Source of the DNA: Persicaria tinctoria | Lineage: Eukaryota; Streptophyta; Magnoliopsida; Caryophyllales; Polygonaceae | Direction of reading: 5' to 3' | Assembly (NCBI GenBank): GCA_037127255.1 | Contig: JBANSL010000013.1 | Span: 13,474,688-13,538,687 of the forward strand | DNA: 64,000 nt | Shown: positions 12,598 through 25,447 of the stretch, in pieces | Position numbering within the stretch: position 1 is the stretch's first letter | How the letters are laid out: every line of letters begins with the position of its first letter | Made by a program: the position numbers and the translations under genes | Notes under the pieces: generated by a model | The model's database searches: none | What the model saw: only the letters and a program-made list of their open reading frames with translations | Told to the model about the DNA's origin: nothing

Positions 12598-13617
12598 GTA
12601 ATCTATTTATAATATTAATTCTACTATCATTTTGCTGATGTGTCACGCTCACAATTAAACTTGAATTTTTTATTCAAATGGTATTTTCTTATTGGTCAAT
12701 ATTATTGCTGAAATTTTAAAATATCTGTTTCTTATTTTAAACAAATTTGTTTCCTATTTTTATACTAAAATATTATTTAATTTGATATGTTGTATGTCAA
12801 TTTGTGATCTATTTTAATCGTCTACGTACATTGAACATTCGTCAAGTCTTGGCTGATTTTATTCTTGGATATTGAAATTGTTGATTTATCATATTTAACC
12901 TATTGCCATATTCCCCACAATGTCTACATACAACGAACATGTAATAATCAATTTGTAAATATTCGATTTTAAAAATTAATTATAAAAATCAATTAGAGCC
13001 AAAAAAGTATTTTTTTTTAATTTAATTATTTTAGACATCTTAAATGACTATCGAAAATAAATAATATTTTAAGACTCACAAGACACAAGCATTACTAATG
13101 CTTATTTTACATCTTGGATGAGGCTTCTTAGATCATTTTTCTACCGGCCTTTAAGGATCTTTTTTTTACTATCTTACCTTTATTTTCACTATTTATTTCT
13201 CTCTCTTTCTAACCATCTTTCTCATGAAAATAATGAATAAGTTATGTACATCTGCATAACTTCAAAATTATTCACACAATCACGTGCTTATGATTTTTTA
13301 ATATTTGTACGGGAGCTTATATTTTACTTTTTAGATCTATGCTAATGATAATAATTATATATTTATTTCAAATTATATTAGGTGGTGTGTTTGAGTATTA
13401 TTACTACTTTACCTTATTAAATCATTTTCAAAATTTGTATCGTATCTCTTTCCAACTAATTTATAAATTATAAAAAAAAAACACTTTATACATATTTTTG
13501 TTGTAAACATGTATATATATATATATATATTAATATAGTATTATATAAATATATAAAATGATGTTCAGATTAAAATGGATCAAGCTCCCGTGCCTTCAAT
13601 GCACGGGTATTACACTA
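12598..13617 (+). mobile_element. Non-autonomous Helitron with 3' hairpin and CTAG terminus
   Basis: A diverged 5'-end segment near 12612 leads into an AT-rich body of about 0.9 kb. The 3' end has a GC hairpin (CCCGTGC / GCACGGG, near 13588-13605), a short spacer (TATTACA) and CTAG before T, the classic Helitron terminus. There is no TSD, as expected. The body is repeated at 14437-15332. Confidence 0.72.
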
Positions 13618-13846
13618 GTTAATATTACTAATTCTGCTAGTATTTTGCTGACGTGTCACGCCCACAATTAAAGTTGAATTTTTTATTCAAATGAGATTTT
13701 CTTATTGGTCAATATTATTATGGAAACTTTAAAATATTTGTTTCCTATTTTCAATATGATTTGAATCCATTCCTTTTTTTTATTTTCGGTTATATTGCCG
13801 TAAATATTGAGACATGTTTCCATTTTTTTTTCCGATTGTAATATAT

Positions 13847-13882
<36 letters not shown>

Positions 13883-14119
13883 TAATATTACTAATTCTGC
13901 TAGCATTTTGCTGACGTGTCACGCCTACAATTAAAGTTGAATTTTTTATTCAAATGAGATTTTCTTATTGGTCAATATTATTATGGAAACTTTAAAATAT
14001 TTGTTTCCTATTTTAAATATGATTTGAATCCATTCCTTTTTTTTTATTTTCGGTTATATTGCCGTAAATATTGAGACATGTTTCCATTTTTTTTTTCCGA
14101 TTGCAATATATCTATTATA

Positions 14120-14173
<54 letters not shown>

Positions 14174-14400
14174 TAATATTACTAATTCTGCTAGCATTTT
14201 GCTGACGTGTCACGCCCACAATTAAAGTTGAATTTTTTATTCAAATGAGATTTTCTTATTGGTCAATATTATTATGGAAAATTTAAAATATTTGTTTCCT
14301 ATTTTAAATATGATTTGAATCCATTCCCTTTTTTTATTTTCGGTTATATTGTCGTAAATATTGAGACATGTTTCCATTTTTTTCCCGATTGCAATCTCTT
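13618..14400 (+). repeat. Three further Helitron 5'-end segments with (TCTA)n
   Basis: Copies start near 13620, 13881 and 14172 and match the units at 11262-12190. (TCTA)n tracts lie at about 13848-13880 and 14110-14171. The first unit directly abuts the CTAG end of the preceding Helitron. Confidence 0.7.
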
Positions 14401-15332
14401 TTCGGTTATATGATTTGAATCCATTCCCTTTTTTTATTGCTGAAATTTTAAAATATCTGTTTCCTATTTTAAACATATTTGTTTCCTATTTTTATACTAA
14501 AATATTATTTAATTTGATATGTTGTATGTCAATTTGTGATCTATTTTAATCGTCTACGTACATTGAACATTCGTCAATTCTTGGCTGATTTTATTCTTGG
14601 ATATTGAAATTGTTGATTTATCATTTTTAACCGATTGCAATATTCCCTACAATGTCTACATACAACGAACATGTAATAATCAATTTGTAAATATTCGATT
14701 TCAAAAATTAATTATAAAAATCAATTATAGCCAAATAAGTGTTATTTTATAATTTAATTATTTTAGACATCTTAAATGACTATCGAAAAATAAATAATAA
14801 TTTAAGACTCACAAGCATTACTAATGCTTATTTTACATCTTGGATGAGGCTTCTTAGATCACTTTTCTACCTTTAAGGATCTTTTTTTTACCATCTTACC
14901 TTTATTTTCACTATTAATTTCTCTATCTTTCTAACCATCTTTCTCATGAAAATAATCAATAAGTTATGTACATCTACACATTTAACTTCAAAATTATTCA
15001 CACAATCATGTGCTTATGATTTTTTAATATTTATACAGGAGCTTATATTTTACTTTTTTAGATCTATGTTAATGATAATAATTATATATTTATTTCAAAT
15101 TATATTAGATGGTGTGTTTGAGTATTATTACTACTTTACCTTATTAAATCATTTTCAAAATTTGTATCGTAGTTCTTTCCAACTAATTTATAAATTATAA
15201 AAAAATATTTTATACATATTTTTGTTGTAAACACGTGTGTGTATATATATAGTATTATACAGATATATAAAATGATGTTCAAATTAAAATGGATCAAGCT
15301 CACGTGCCTTTAAGACACGGGTATTACACTAA
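14401..15332 (+). mobile_element. Second copy of the Helitron body with a decayed 3' end
   Basis: The sequence from about 14437 to 15332 repeats 12700-13617 almost throughout, with small indels. The 3' hairpin is decayed (CACGTGCC / ACACGGG) and the end reads CTAA instead of CTAG. With the units at 13618-14400 this forms a second array-plus-body block. Confidence 0.65.
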
Positions 15333-17872
15333 GTATCTTCTAATCCTATAAACCACGCATCCATGTATTCTTCGTAGGGCGCGCCTTCTGTATAATTATG
15401 ATGATATTTTTTCTTTAGTAGATGATATGTAATGCAAACTAATTTTATTTTATGTATTTAAAAAAAAAAGGAAATCCCAAGTCATTTTTTGGTTGTTAGT
15501 TGTGATGTCATTTCAAAAGGAAACCCGAATGTGAAATTTAAATCTAAAATAATGAATTGATAGTCCGTTTGACAATGTAGGTAGCTTTTCGAAGCTTTTA
15601 ATTATAATATTTTATAGTTTTAAGCAAGTTAAATGCTATAAGATTTTAGTTTAATTAACTTTTGAAATTGGATTTTCAACGACTATCCACCCCAAACCTT
15701 TGAGAATTCTATGCATTTTCTCATATTTGATCAGCTTATTTGTATTAGCTACTCTATCAGCTGGGTTACCAAACATCTTATCAGCTTATGAAAACCCTAA
15801 TTTAACATATATTTAACACACTTAATTAATCAGCTTCGACAACCCCATCAGCTCAGTGTTACTAAACTGACTCTGAATTGCAAATTGAATGGACTAGGTT
15901 TGGGTTGAGTAATCTGAATTATATGGATTATGCAAGTTTCGAGTAATTTTAGATAATTTAATCAGTCAAGTTTGGATGGGGTCAGGTCGTCTGAGTTATG
16001 GGTCATTCAGATTTCGAGTAATTTCAGATGATTTTGTTGGTCAAAGCTGGGTTTGGTCATAATCAAATTAGGTTTAAACTAATCTCAGTTTCAATTTTCT
16101 CCGATAGGGATGACACTTAGGCTAAAAAAAAAAAAGTCCGAGTCTCCATACGACATCCACACAAGACCCCCTCTCCGATTCGACTTTGCGCGTTCTCATT
16201 CGTAAGGGTCCACTTGGATGGTGGTCCAACATGGCTGACCACACCTAAATCATTACCTTATAAAAAAAGATATACAGATTAATAAATGGGTTAAAATAAA
16301 GGAAAAAATATGATTGGTTTAAAGAGATAAAGAAAAAAAAATAAAAAAAATTGCGATTGGCAAAAAGGAGATGATAAAAAAGAGACTGGCACGACATGAA
16401 TTGTCCTACAATAAGAATATATATATATATATATATATAGATGTGCGGACAAGTTCAACCGTTTTGCAAAGACCCAGGTGGAGAGACAACGTCTTCACAG
16501 CAATCACATATATTCTTTTTTTTTTCTAAATTTGAATATTTAAATCCTATAAAAATATTATAATACTTAAAAACTAAAATAATTAAAACTAGTGTTTTTC
16601 CCGAACTATTTTTGAATTTTTTTTATTGAAAGAAATTGATGGATCACAAAAGATAGCCTACCAAAGTAACATTTCCATAGTTAGTGTTTTGTATGAATTG
16701 ATATAGCAAAAGACTTGTCATTGTGTGTATAAGAAAAAAATTTATTTATTTATATTCATTTTTTAAATGTTGGACCTTTATTTTCATCTTAATATTTCAT
16801 TTCATTGCTAGCTAGCCTGTTAAATAGACTGAACTATATTTATATTGTGTTTTCCGAGTTATTTTAAGGTCGTGTTTATTTTTATCGAATTTCAATGATA
16901 GTGACAATATATCATCTTTAATTGTTGATTTTTATAGCGACGACTGGATTATATGTCATGACACCCTTGTAAAACTATCTACGAATCTTTATGAAGTGTA
17001 TTATTCTTCTGATTATGACCCTGATTATTTTCATAGTATGATTATAAAAAAATAATAAAATTGATAAATTCAAGTAGATTGGACACGATTAAACGTTTAA
17101 GAAAGATCGTGAATCGCTTAAGAAAGATTCACCAGAAACATACATCGGGATGATTTAACCTATATTAATGCTTTATTTTAAAGCATTTAAGGATAGCCCA
17201 ACTTATATTCCTATATCTTTAAGCATGTTTCAATTTTTACCTTTAATCATGGAATGCAATTCCTACAAATTGATTGCCCACACCAAATTGAATATTTTGA
17301 GTGATTATTGCCACTCCCAAACAAAATGAAACAACAAATAGGGTCAACTCTTGATCTAGAGAGAGAATTGCAAATCAAATCAACTTCTTGATAAGCTTAA
17401 TAATAATCCTTCTCATAGTTACAGTGGAAAATTATATAAAGAATGAACTCGGACATGATCCATCTCATGTATGTAATGCTGTGAGAAAATCCCATGTAGA
17501 ACTTCAAACAATCTATTCCCTCCAAAATTTGCAAGTGAGGCTGATATAAGACAAACATACAACACATAAGTTTCCTCCCTAAACACAATTTGGCCAAACT
17601 TATTGATAGAAACATGCTCTAGCTGCTCGAGGTTACCATCATCATGAAATGCTCTCTAGTCAAATGGTTAAGTATGAAAGTTTTGGGCAACAAATCTCAA
17701 TGGAACTACTACATAAAGTGATAAAAATATGCAATCACTGCATTTGACATGAAGAGTGAACAACTATGCAACACAAAAAATGAAACTGATTCCCAAGATT
17801 AATATAAGTTAACCTCTAAACCTTTTCAGTTTTACATGGCAGGTTATTCATTCCCTTATTTAAGAGGTCAAG
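15333..17872. other. AT-rich intergenic DNA without a recognised gene
   Basis: Only short ORFs. There is a (TA)n tract near 16415-16438. The 15560-15860 interval has motifs (AGCTTTTCGAAGC, TATCAGCTGGGTTACCAAA) that recur in related form at 53060-53280, so an old repeat may be present. Nothing else could be assigned. Confidence 0.5.
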
Positions 17873-18442
17873 TATTGATAACAACATCAAAATGGAGACC
17901 ACCTGCAGAATGCTGCAGGTACCTAGCTACAAACTCAACTTTAACGAGACCCTTTCTTCATCCTCAAAGGGATCTTATGGATTCGTTATCTAAAATCATA
18001 CAGGAACTCCTGTTTTCTTTGGTGCGGGTCCCTTCTCAATTTCTTCGATAACGGGTTCGGAGGGTCTTGGACTCTGGAAAGGCATCATCACCACCGCACG
18101 AGAACTTAACATAACCAAACTCGTAATTGAAGGTGACAACCTCACCATTATAAACAGCCTCAAAGGCTATGGGATGCCTACGTGAGACTCTGAAATGACT
18201 GTCTCTGACAGTCTAGTCTCCCTAGGTCTCTTTTAAACATTCGAGATTCGTCATATCTATAGGAAAGTCAACCAAGTTACGGACCGCTTATCGCACCTTG
18301 TTGTTGATTTCTCTGGTTCTGCTACACCTAACGACTCTGTGCTCCGTAATCTCATCCGTTTGGATGCTCTTGGCATATAAGGTTCTGCCTTATTGCCAAA
18401 TTATTTACGGTTTAAAAAAAATATATTGATAACAACATAAAA
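17873..18442 (+). mobile_element. 5'-truncated LINE relic with RNase H remnant and TSD
   Basis: A direct repeat TATTGATAACAACAT (17873-17892 and 18424-18442, one base different) flanks about 530 bp ending in an A-rich tail. The middle translates, with stops, into a reverse-transcriptase-like RNase H segment (LWKGIITTARELNI, LVIEGDNLTIINSL, HIYRKVNQVTDRLSHL). The family normally supplies RNase H to plant LINEs; this copy is dead by stop codons and truncation. Confidence 0.75.
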
Positions 18443-18574
18443 GAAAAGGTAAATGAAAAAAAAACCTCTATGAAGAAGATGACTTGAAAGAAAATCATCA
18501 TCAAAGTGTTTGAAACTCAGTTCATATTCTCCCTTTTTCATCGATGTTATAAATAAACTCGCATGCCTCAAATA

Positions 18575-19155
18575 GTCAAATACAGTGGCGGATTTAGTAA
18601 TTTAAAGCTAGGTGAGCGAAAAAATAATCATAACAAAGAGATAAAATTTTGCCTAGTTAAAATAAAATTTCTAATTATATAGTATTTCATTAAGAATTTA
18701 AAAGAGATTTAAAATCGTCGATTTTAAAATAATGGATTATATAAAGTATAAACAATAGACGGTTTAAAACCCACTCATTTCATTTTCTACAATCAAACCA
18801 TAAAACAATTTTAAACCCTACGAAATTTAAAATTCTATAGCCATAATGATAAGACTCATATATGAATACTAAAAACATAATTAAGAGCCAAATTAAACAA
18901 TAGTTGAAAGAAGTTGGTAGAGTTTCTAGACACACGCATGATACTATGATAGGGAGAATTCGGAGAAAGATTAAGATGAAAAGTTTCTATTATATTTTAA
19001 TTTAATGTAAATATATATGGACTTGATTTTGACTTAATAAATTAAGAATGCTAAAAAAAATTACCCAACAATACTATTTTTTTTATGTTGCTCCCAAAAT
19101 TTTTAGTCAGCGATTGCTGGGTTTGCTTACCCCACGGTCCGCCTCCGGTCAAATG
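18575..19155. mobile_element. hAT-type MITE with 8-bp TSD
   Basis: Ends CAGTGGCGGATTTAG (from 18583) and TCCGCCTCCG (to 19147) are imperfect inverted repeats, flanked by GTCAAATA and GTCAAATG (8 bp, one mismatch). The interior is AT-rich without a transposase. Terminal motifs (AGGTGAGCGAAAA; GCTGGGTTT near the end) match the 356-bp element at 50297-50652, so both are one family. Confidence 0.72.
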
Positions 19156-19452
19156 CCATCAATCATGCATTGAGGATTTGAGGGAGATGACATATATACC
19201 TCGTTCTAGTCTTTATGGAGGATTGACGATGAACACCACAATACATAGTCGAGGTAATTCTACAATATTTGCAAGAATGTTCATCCCTAATTTCAAACTC
19301 AAAACAAAAAAAATTCCCAAATGTAACTGCCATTATGCTCGAAAATTATGCAGAACATGATTCTGAAATGAACACAAATAACATCATGTGTTTAACATCA
19401 TATTAATTGAAAATTTTTCAAACTCAACAATTCCTTTTACTTCTCCTACTTC

Positions 19453-20609
19453 ATTAATCATGGGATACAATCTTATCACAAGGATGGTTTACAACATCAA
19501 GCGCATACAATCTTATCACAAGGAACCAAACCCACAACGCTGAGGAGTATAACTGGATATGGAATCTAGACGTCCCACCCAAGGTTAAAAATTTTGTATG
19601 GAAAATCAAACACCAGGGTCTACCCACCGCTGCACACTTAGCACTTAAAGGGGTGGCGGTACCCACAACATGTACTTTCTGTAACCACCCCACGGAAGAT
19701 GACATTCACCTATTTGTGGAATGTCCCATCAACAATTTTCAAAGACAATTCTCCACTGACACCTTAGACAAGATAAATGCGGTATTAACCCAAAACAGAA
19801 GTATGGACCAAATTTTACATAATCTTGGGGAGTCTCTTTCGAAAGAAAACAAACAATATATAATACTCAGATGGTGGACCCTATGGTATATTAGAAATCA
19901 AGTAATTTTCAGAAATGAAAAAATACCGTCCATAGAGGGCATTAAGAAATTAATAAAGGTTAATATTGGCAATTGGAAGAGAGCTAGCGCTTTGGGAACG
20001 ACTAATTTTGGGGAAGAGGAGCAGCATTCCCACAACAATAAGAGATACAAGACCAGAAATAATAAACAGAAAACCAACTTATGGAAAAAACCCCCGTGGG
20101 GAAAATACAAATTGAATTTCGATGGATCGTTTGTTTCACCAAATAAGGGCTCCATAGGATATATTATACGTGATTGGATGGGCAATCCAGTGAGTATAGG
20201 AGGAAACGAGATTGGTGGCCTTTCGCCACTAATGACGGAAGCTCTGGCCCTTAGACTAGGAGTACAAAAGGCAAAAGAATTAAATATTCACAACCTCTTC
20301 ATTGAAAGAGATTCCAAGATAATAATAGACTACCTGAGCGAAGGAAAGACCTGCCCCTGGGAAATTGAACTTATAACGTCAGACATCCGAGTCATCCTAA
20401 CAGAATTAACAGTCCTCGGTATCTCCCACATTCCCCGCATTGGTAATCAGGTAGCGGATAAGGTTGCACACCTTAGCTACTCTACCAGGGGAACAGATTT
20501 TCAATTTGACTCAGATCTACGCGACCTCATCTATAAGGATGCTTTCGGGTAGAGCTCCTGCTCACCCGAATTTTTACCTAATCAAAAAAAAAAATTAATC
20601 ATGGGATAC
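19453..20609 (+). mobile_element. 5'-truncated LINE insertion with 16-bp TSD
   Basis: A perfect 16-bp direct repeat ATTAATCATGGGATAC (19453-19468 and 20594-20609) flanks a 1.1-kb insert ending in a poly-A tract. The insert holds the 3' coding end of a plant non-LTR retrotransposon. The perfect TSD and open frame suggest a recent insertion. Confidence 0.85.
19528..20552 (+). pseudogene. LINE ORF2 C-terminal fragment: zinc-binding zf-RVT region plus RNase H
   Basis: The open frame covers a reverse-transcriptase zinc-binding segment (WIWNLDVPPKVKNFVWK, then CTFCNHPTEDDIHLFVECP) followed by an RNase H-like domain. Candidate acidic residues are visible: Asp in LNFDGSF, Glu in MTEALAL, Asp in ERDSKIII and Asp in NQVADKVAH. 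The endonuclease and reverse transcriptase are missing through 5' truncation, so it is not a functional gene. GTG at 19653 is the first start-like codon, but the frame is readable upstream of it. It would normally be the C-terminal third of ORF2. Confidence 0.82.
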
Positions 20610-21206
20610 TCAAATTCCAAATTCAATTTTTCTTTCTCACTCAAATTTATTAAGACAAAAACCAAATATTTGAAACTAATCTTTGAAGACTCCAAGCAAT
20701 TTTTTCACTCCTTCGAAACATCTATGAACTTCTTAAGAAATTTCATACATATAAGAGACTCTTAAGCCTCGTAACACCTTTCTTACTGGCAGAATTTTCT
20801 CAACTAATTGCGGAATTGAGTAGACGAACTATGGAATCCAAGCTTACATCTATTTACTAATGTGAAAGTGCAGGAAAAAAAAAACCTCCTTCGAGACTAT
20901 CAGATTGTATCGAAAACTCGTATTGAGCTCAAATATACGTTTAATGAATCTGAACTAAAATTTCGCTTTCTTGAAATTGAAAAACCTAAACATAATATGC
21001 GAGATCAAACAAATACCTTTGGATGGAATTCTAGTATGTTGCACCCTAATGTTTGATCCACCTATCGTTGGTGCCCTCAATCGCCTTTTTGTCGTTTCAT
21101 GAATCACCAAAATGTCTTATACAAAATAGGTCATTCGACTCGTTTTTTTTCTTAAAGACTTTGCTTCAGATATTATAAGGATTAGAGGTGGATTTAGATA
21201 ACATAA
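20610..21206. other. AT-rich spacer between LINE and MULE
   Basis: No ORF with a recognisable domain and no repeat that I could define. Confidence 0.4.
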
Positions 21207-22439
21207 TTTATTTAGGGTGTCACTATGTACACCGCAAATCCGGATTAAGGATTTGCACATCCTTAACGTCCTTAAGGACGTGCAAGTCTGGGACGGTGCA
21301 CGCCCGCTAAAAAAGTCTTGCACGTCCTTAAGGACGTGCAATGCTTGCACGTTGTTAAGGACGTGCAAACCCTAGTTAGGGTTTTGCGTTTAGGGTTTAG
21401 GGTTTAGGGTTAGGGTTTAGGTTTTCCGACGGTTTTGTAATCTTAATTGATAAAATTGTGTTTAGCTAGTGGATTTGAATGATTTAGGGTCAAATTAAAT
21501 AGAACACATGAATTGTTAAGGTTTTCATTCGGATAATATGCGAATAACGTTACAAGGAACGGAAAAAAAGGTTTACATTCATAATTTTAATAAAGTTATG
21601 GAATACAATCTAGGAAAATAGTAAAGGACGGTCGGACTCGGCACGCAAGGCTCTAAATCTCTCAATCTGAGCTTGAAACGGAGCATCCCATCCTTCGACG
21701 CTCGGATGATGATGTTCGACCCATTCTAGTGGAGGCGGCGGAAGAGGAGCGTTAGGACGCAACCAGATCTATGAGAACAAAAATTTAGAGTTAGAGTATT
21801 GACATATGTATGAAAAGCATGAATAGGTAATAAAAAAGACGTCTGAAGTCGTACCGCGACAAAATGGTCTTGGTTTCCGATGCAGGCTACACCAAGAGTT
21901 GCTGATTGAGGGTTGTTAGCAGGTGTCGCCGAGATCATGGGGAGACATGTGAACGGATGATGCCAAGCTAGGACGACGAGAGGAATCTGATATACCGTTG
22001 CAAATACTAAACCCATAATGGGTAGCTCTATCCACCGTCTCCTATCACCATGCACAGCTCCCACCCATCTCTGGTAGTCGACGAACTGCTGGAATGGGTG
22101 CCCTCCCATATAACAACCGGCGTACAAATCGGTGTGATCCTCCAAGTGATTGCATAGTAACGTTTTGAGTTCTAGGAAAGCAATCTCGCCGATTGGTGAT
22201 GTCAAAGCCGCCAAAGCACGGTAGCCACAATGACCATCTCTAACAGTGTCCCTCACCGTCTCAATATGACCGAGCATGAAGGGATCAACGTTGTTTCGAC
22301 CCCAGTTGAACCCTCCGAACACATCATCACGTCCACGTCGAGCCGAGGTCGCTTGTGGATGAGGTCGAGCAGCATTTCGAGCAGCACGCGCTTCTTCTCT
22401 CTCAAACCTTTCCCTTACCTCCTCGTATGGCAACGGGTT

Positions 22440-25400
22440 GGTTCTGTAAAGGCTCGGGTTTTTTAAATCCTAATGTCTCGGAGAAGAGAAATTTAAAATG
22501 AATTTAAATTTGGAATTTAAAGGAAAAACTAATTAAATCGGATTTTTTTTCCGGGTTCAGATTTCAAAAAAAAAAAAGTAAAATAAATGATAATAAAATA
22601 AAATAAAATGGATTTCATAATTATTTTCGAATCCAACTCACCCTCCTCTTTTTGGCAAATCTTATCCTCTCCTTTCCTTCTTTGATTCTTCCCTCTATAG
22701 CAAACAAACAACACCCTACTGCCCTCTATTTTAACTGGCTGAGACAGCTGAGCACATCACTTACCCTCTTCAAAAAAAATCAGATTGCTTTGACCCATTT
22801 TCCACACCCACACAAACCCAAATGCCAAACACTCCCTTACCTCCTTTTTTTTCTCATCCTTGGAGCTGCCGAGAGCAGAACCCCATTTCCTCCTTGTAAT
22901 TGTTCGGCCACCAGCCTACACCACCCTCCTGTCACCTCTTTCGCCGGCCTCCAGAGCCACCGAGCCGACCTTCAGCTCCGTCCCTCCTCCCTCCTCGAAG
23001 AGCAGCCGCAGCAGCAGCATCGATCGCCGGCGCCGCTCCGCCCTCTTCCTCCATTCCCCGCCTGTTTTCCTTCGAAAACAACGGTAAGGGTTCTCTCCTC
23101 CCTTTTCCGATCGAATCCGTACAAAAGCTTCAACTTTATGGCTGCTTACCTCCGATCCAGGCCCTCGGAGCCTTCCCACGCTCTCCGACGAGCTTGAATG
23201 CGCCCCGGTGAACCCGAACGAAGCTCTCCAAGAACCTTCTCCGGCGAAGCCGCACCTCGGTGAGAACCTCTCTTCCTCCCCTTTATTTATCCGATTCCAT
23301 GTTCCTTGGTGTCGGGTAGGTGGTCAGAGCAGGCTGTCGTCGCCGGCAAGCTCCTCCCCTTCCCTTTCCTTCCCGTCGATTTCGAACAGAAGCTTCCAAC
23401 GAGGGAGATGGGGTTGTGGATTTCTGGTTTTTTTTATTGAACCGGTTCAGCTATTTAAATAAGAAAACCGGTCCGGTTTAGACCAAATAAAAATCAGATT
23501 TTAGAAGGGAATGGGCTTGGGCTGGGACATTTCTTCTTTTTTAAAACAAAAGGGATTGGTTGGGCCTAATTCTGGGCTATTTGATCCGAACATTATAAAG
23601 GAAATTGGGATGTTTTATAAAATCTGGTTGGATTCTACAAACTACAAGGGCTCGGTTTTGGTTTTATAAAATAAAAAGGGTTGGCATATGTTTTTATAGA
23701 ATAAGGGGCTGAGTTTATTAAATAAAAAAAAAGGTTGAGATTCTTAAGGGATTTGAAAATATTTTATGAAAATGGTATTTAGAATATTATATAATATTAT
23801 GTGAGATTTAAAATATAAAATATTATTTGAGATTAAAAATATAATATTAGGGTGATTTAAAACAAATGTAATATTATGAGACTTAGAGATTTAAAAAGGT
23901 ATTATTGGATTTACTCAAAAAGGAATTTGGTGAGCATTTTCAAAAGATCGGAATTTCTAACTAGTTGATTCGCATTTTGAAGTGGTTTCGGGATTAACTT
24001 GGGAATTGTGTGATCGATGACTAACTAGCATGTTGATATGTTTGATTGACTAATAGCATGATTTGTGTGGATTAATGGCATGAAGGAATGACTAACGGCA
24101 TGATGAGATGTTAGAATTTCGTATCGTTTGACTTATGCTTTATGATCTATGATTAATATGATGAACTTTGGAGATATATGATCATGTAGATATATATGAG
24201 TATTATTGCGGAAAAATGAATGTGGCTGAATGAAATGGTGAGAATGATGTGGTTTTACGGAATGTGGCAATATGATGAGTGGTTGAACTTGATGGGATAA
24301 TGATTATGATGTGGTTAATTTTATTGAATGATGTATGCTTTGAGTGCTTGAATGATTAGACGTAGACTTATATATGTGCTCTGATATGTACCTAGGTGAT
24401 AATTTGTTATCATGATTGATGTATACCGGATCTTCTATTATGCTGTTCTGCATAGCCAGGTGAGTTCCTATATGAGCTCACTCAGATTCGAAAAGAGATT
24501 TCCCTGCTTGTAGCCATGTGCATACTAGGTGCTGCATTCATAATAAAGCATGTCATGTAGTATCCTGCTAGGATTGCACTCATGATTGAGCATTCGTTTA
24601 CTCATTGCTTTTGTAAACAGAACGACCGTTATCTGTGAAGTAACTAGAGTCATTGCTAGGGTTATAGGACGATCTAGTCTCATCGGGTCCCGTCCTGAGT
24701 CAATCGAGTCATGAACTTCCTTATATTATGAAATGCCTGCGGGCTTTATTGTGGATACGGGTTGGGCATGCGTGCCACCCGATTATATGGAATGCATTCA
24801 CGAGCTGACCAGTCTCCGCCCTATTGGAAGGGGGTGGAGGTAGGAGAGGGATATACCACTTGGTATTCGGTGCTAAGGCCTTATTATATTTACGCACTTG
24901 AACTTAGGAGCATGTTAGTGTGTTAATATTCCGCCTTGCTTCTAGAAGCATCTTTATTAGGACTAGCGTGTGTATGCGTCTGCTTGTTGGGATTATATTG
25001 CGTAGGGCTTCGATCTGACACCGCCCCGCATACATTTTTTTTAGGGTTGTTTTGCAGCATGATTGTCCATTGCTTCCGTGACGTGGGAACTCTCTTGGGC
25101 GATTGTAAAGAAATGATCTAACCTCACTAACATCGCCTATTAGGTTTTGATAAATAGGCTTATTGATTTGTTTTGACTCGGCTCTGCCGTGACACCCTCT
25201 TGTATTACACCTTTATTCCGTTTTTTTGCATGACTATTGGTCTTCCACGCTTAGACTTATGACAGGTACAGGGGACTTCCCCGGGGATTCCAACGATCCC
25301 TTCGAATTTTGGGTATGAAATCCCACTTCAAAATGTTAGGATAGAATTTCAACCCTTCAACCTGTACTCGGGGCGCAAGATCCTAACGAGGGGTTTCATC

Positions 25401-25447
25401 CCTCGAAACGTAACCCGGGAATCATAATCTCGGGCCGTTACAGGTTC
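22440..25447 (+). mobile_element. Solo LTR (about 3.0 kb), probably Ty3/gypsy, inserted in the MULE
   Basis: The 2998-bp insert (22445-25442) starts TGTAAAGGCTCGGG and ends CCGTTACA. The ends are imperfect inverted repeats (TGTAA.GGC.CG.G) with TG...CA termini, and a GGTTC duplication flanks them (22440-22444, 25443-25447). No gag-pol is present, so it is a solo LTR. Length and terminal motif resemble Tekay/Del-type chromovirus LTRs of plants; that assignment is from memory. A GC-rich block (22860-23420) with Pro/Ser-rich spurious ORFs is its only unusual interior. Confidence 0.75.

Noticed and set aside
13848..14171. Regular short repeats as a CRISPR array
   Set aside because: They are (TCTA)n microsatellites beside Helitron ends in a plant nuclear region; no unique spacers of constant length.
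22652..23462. Overlapping Ser/Pro-rich plus ORFs in the solo LTR as a gene
   Set aside because: They lie in a GC-rich part of an LTR with TSD, overlap in three frames and show no domain; an LTR leader region is the simpler reading.
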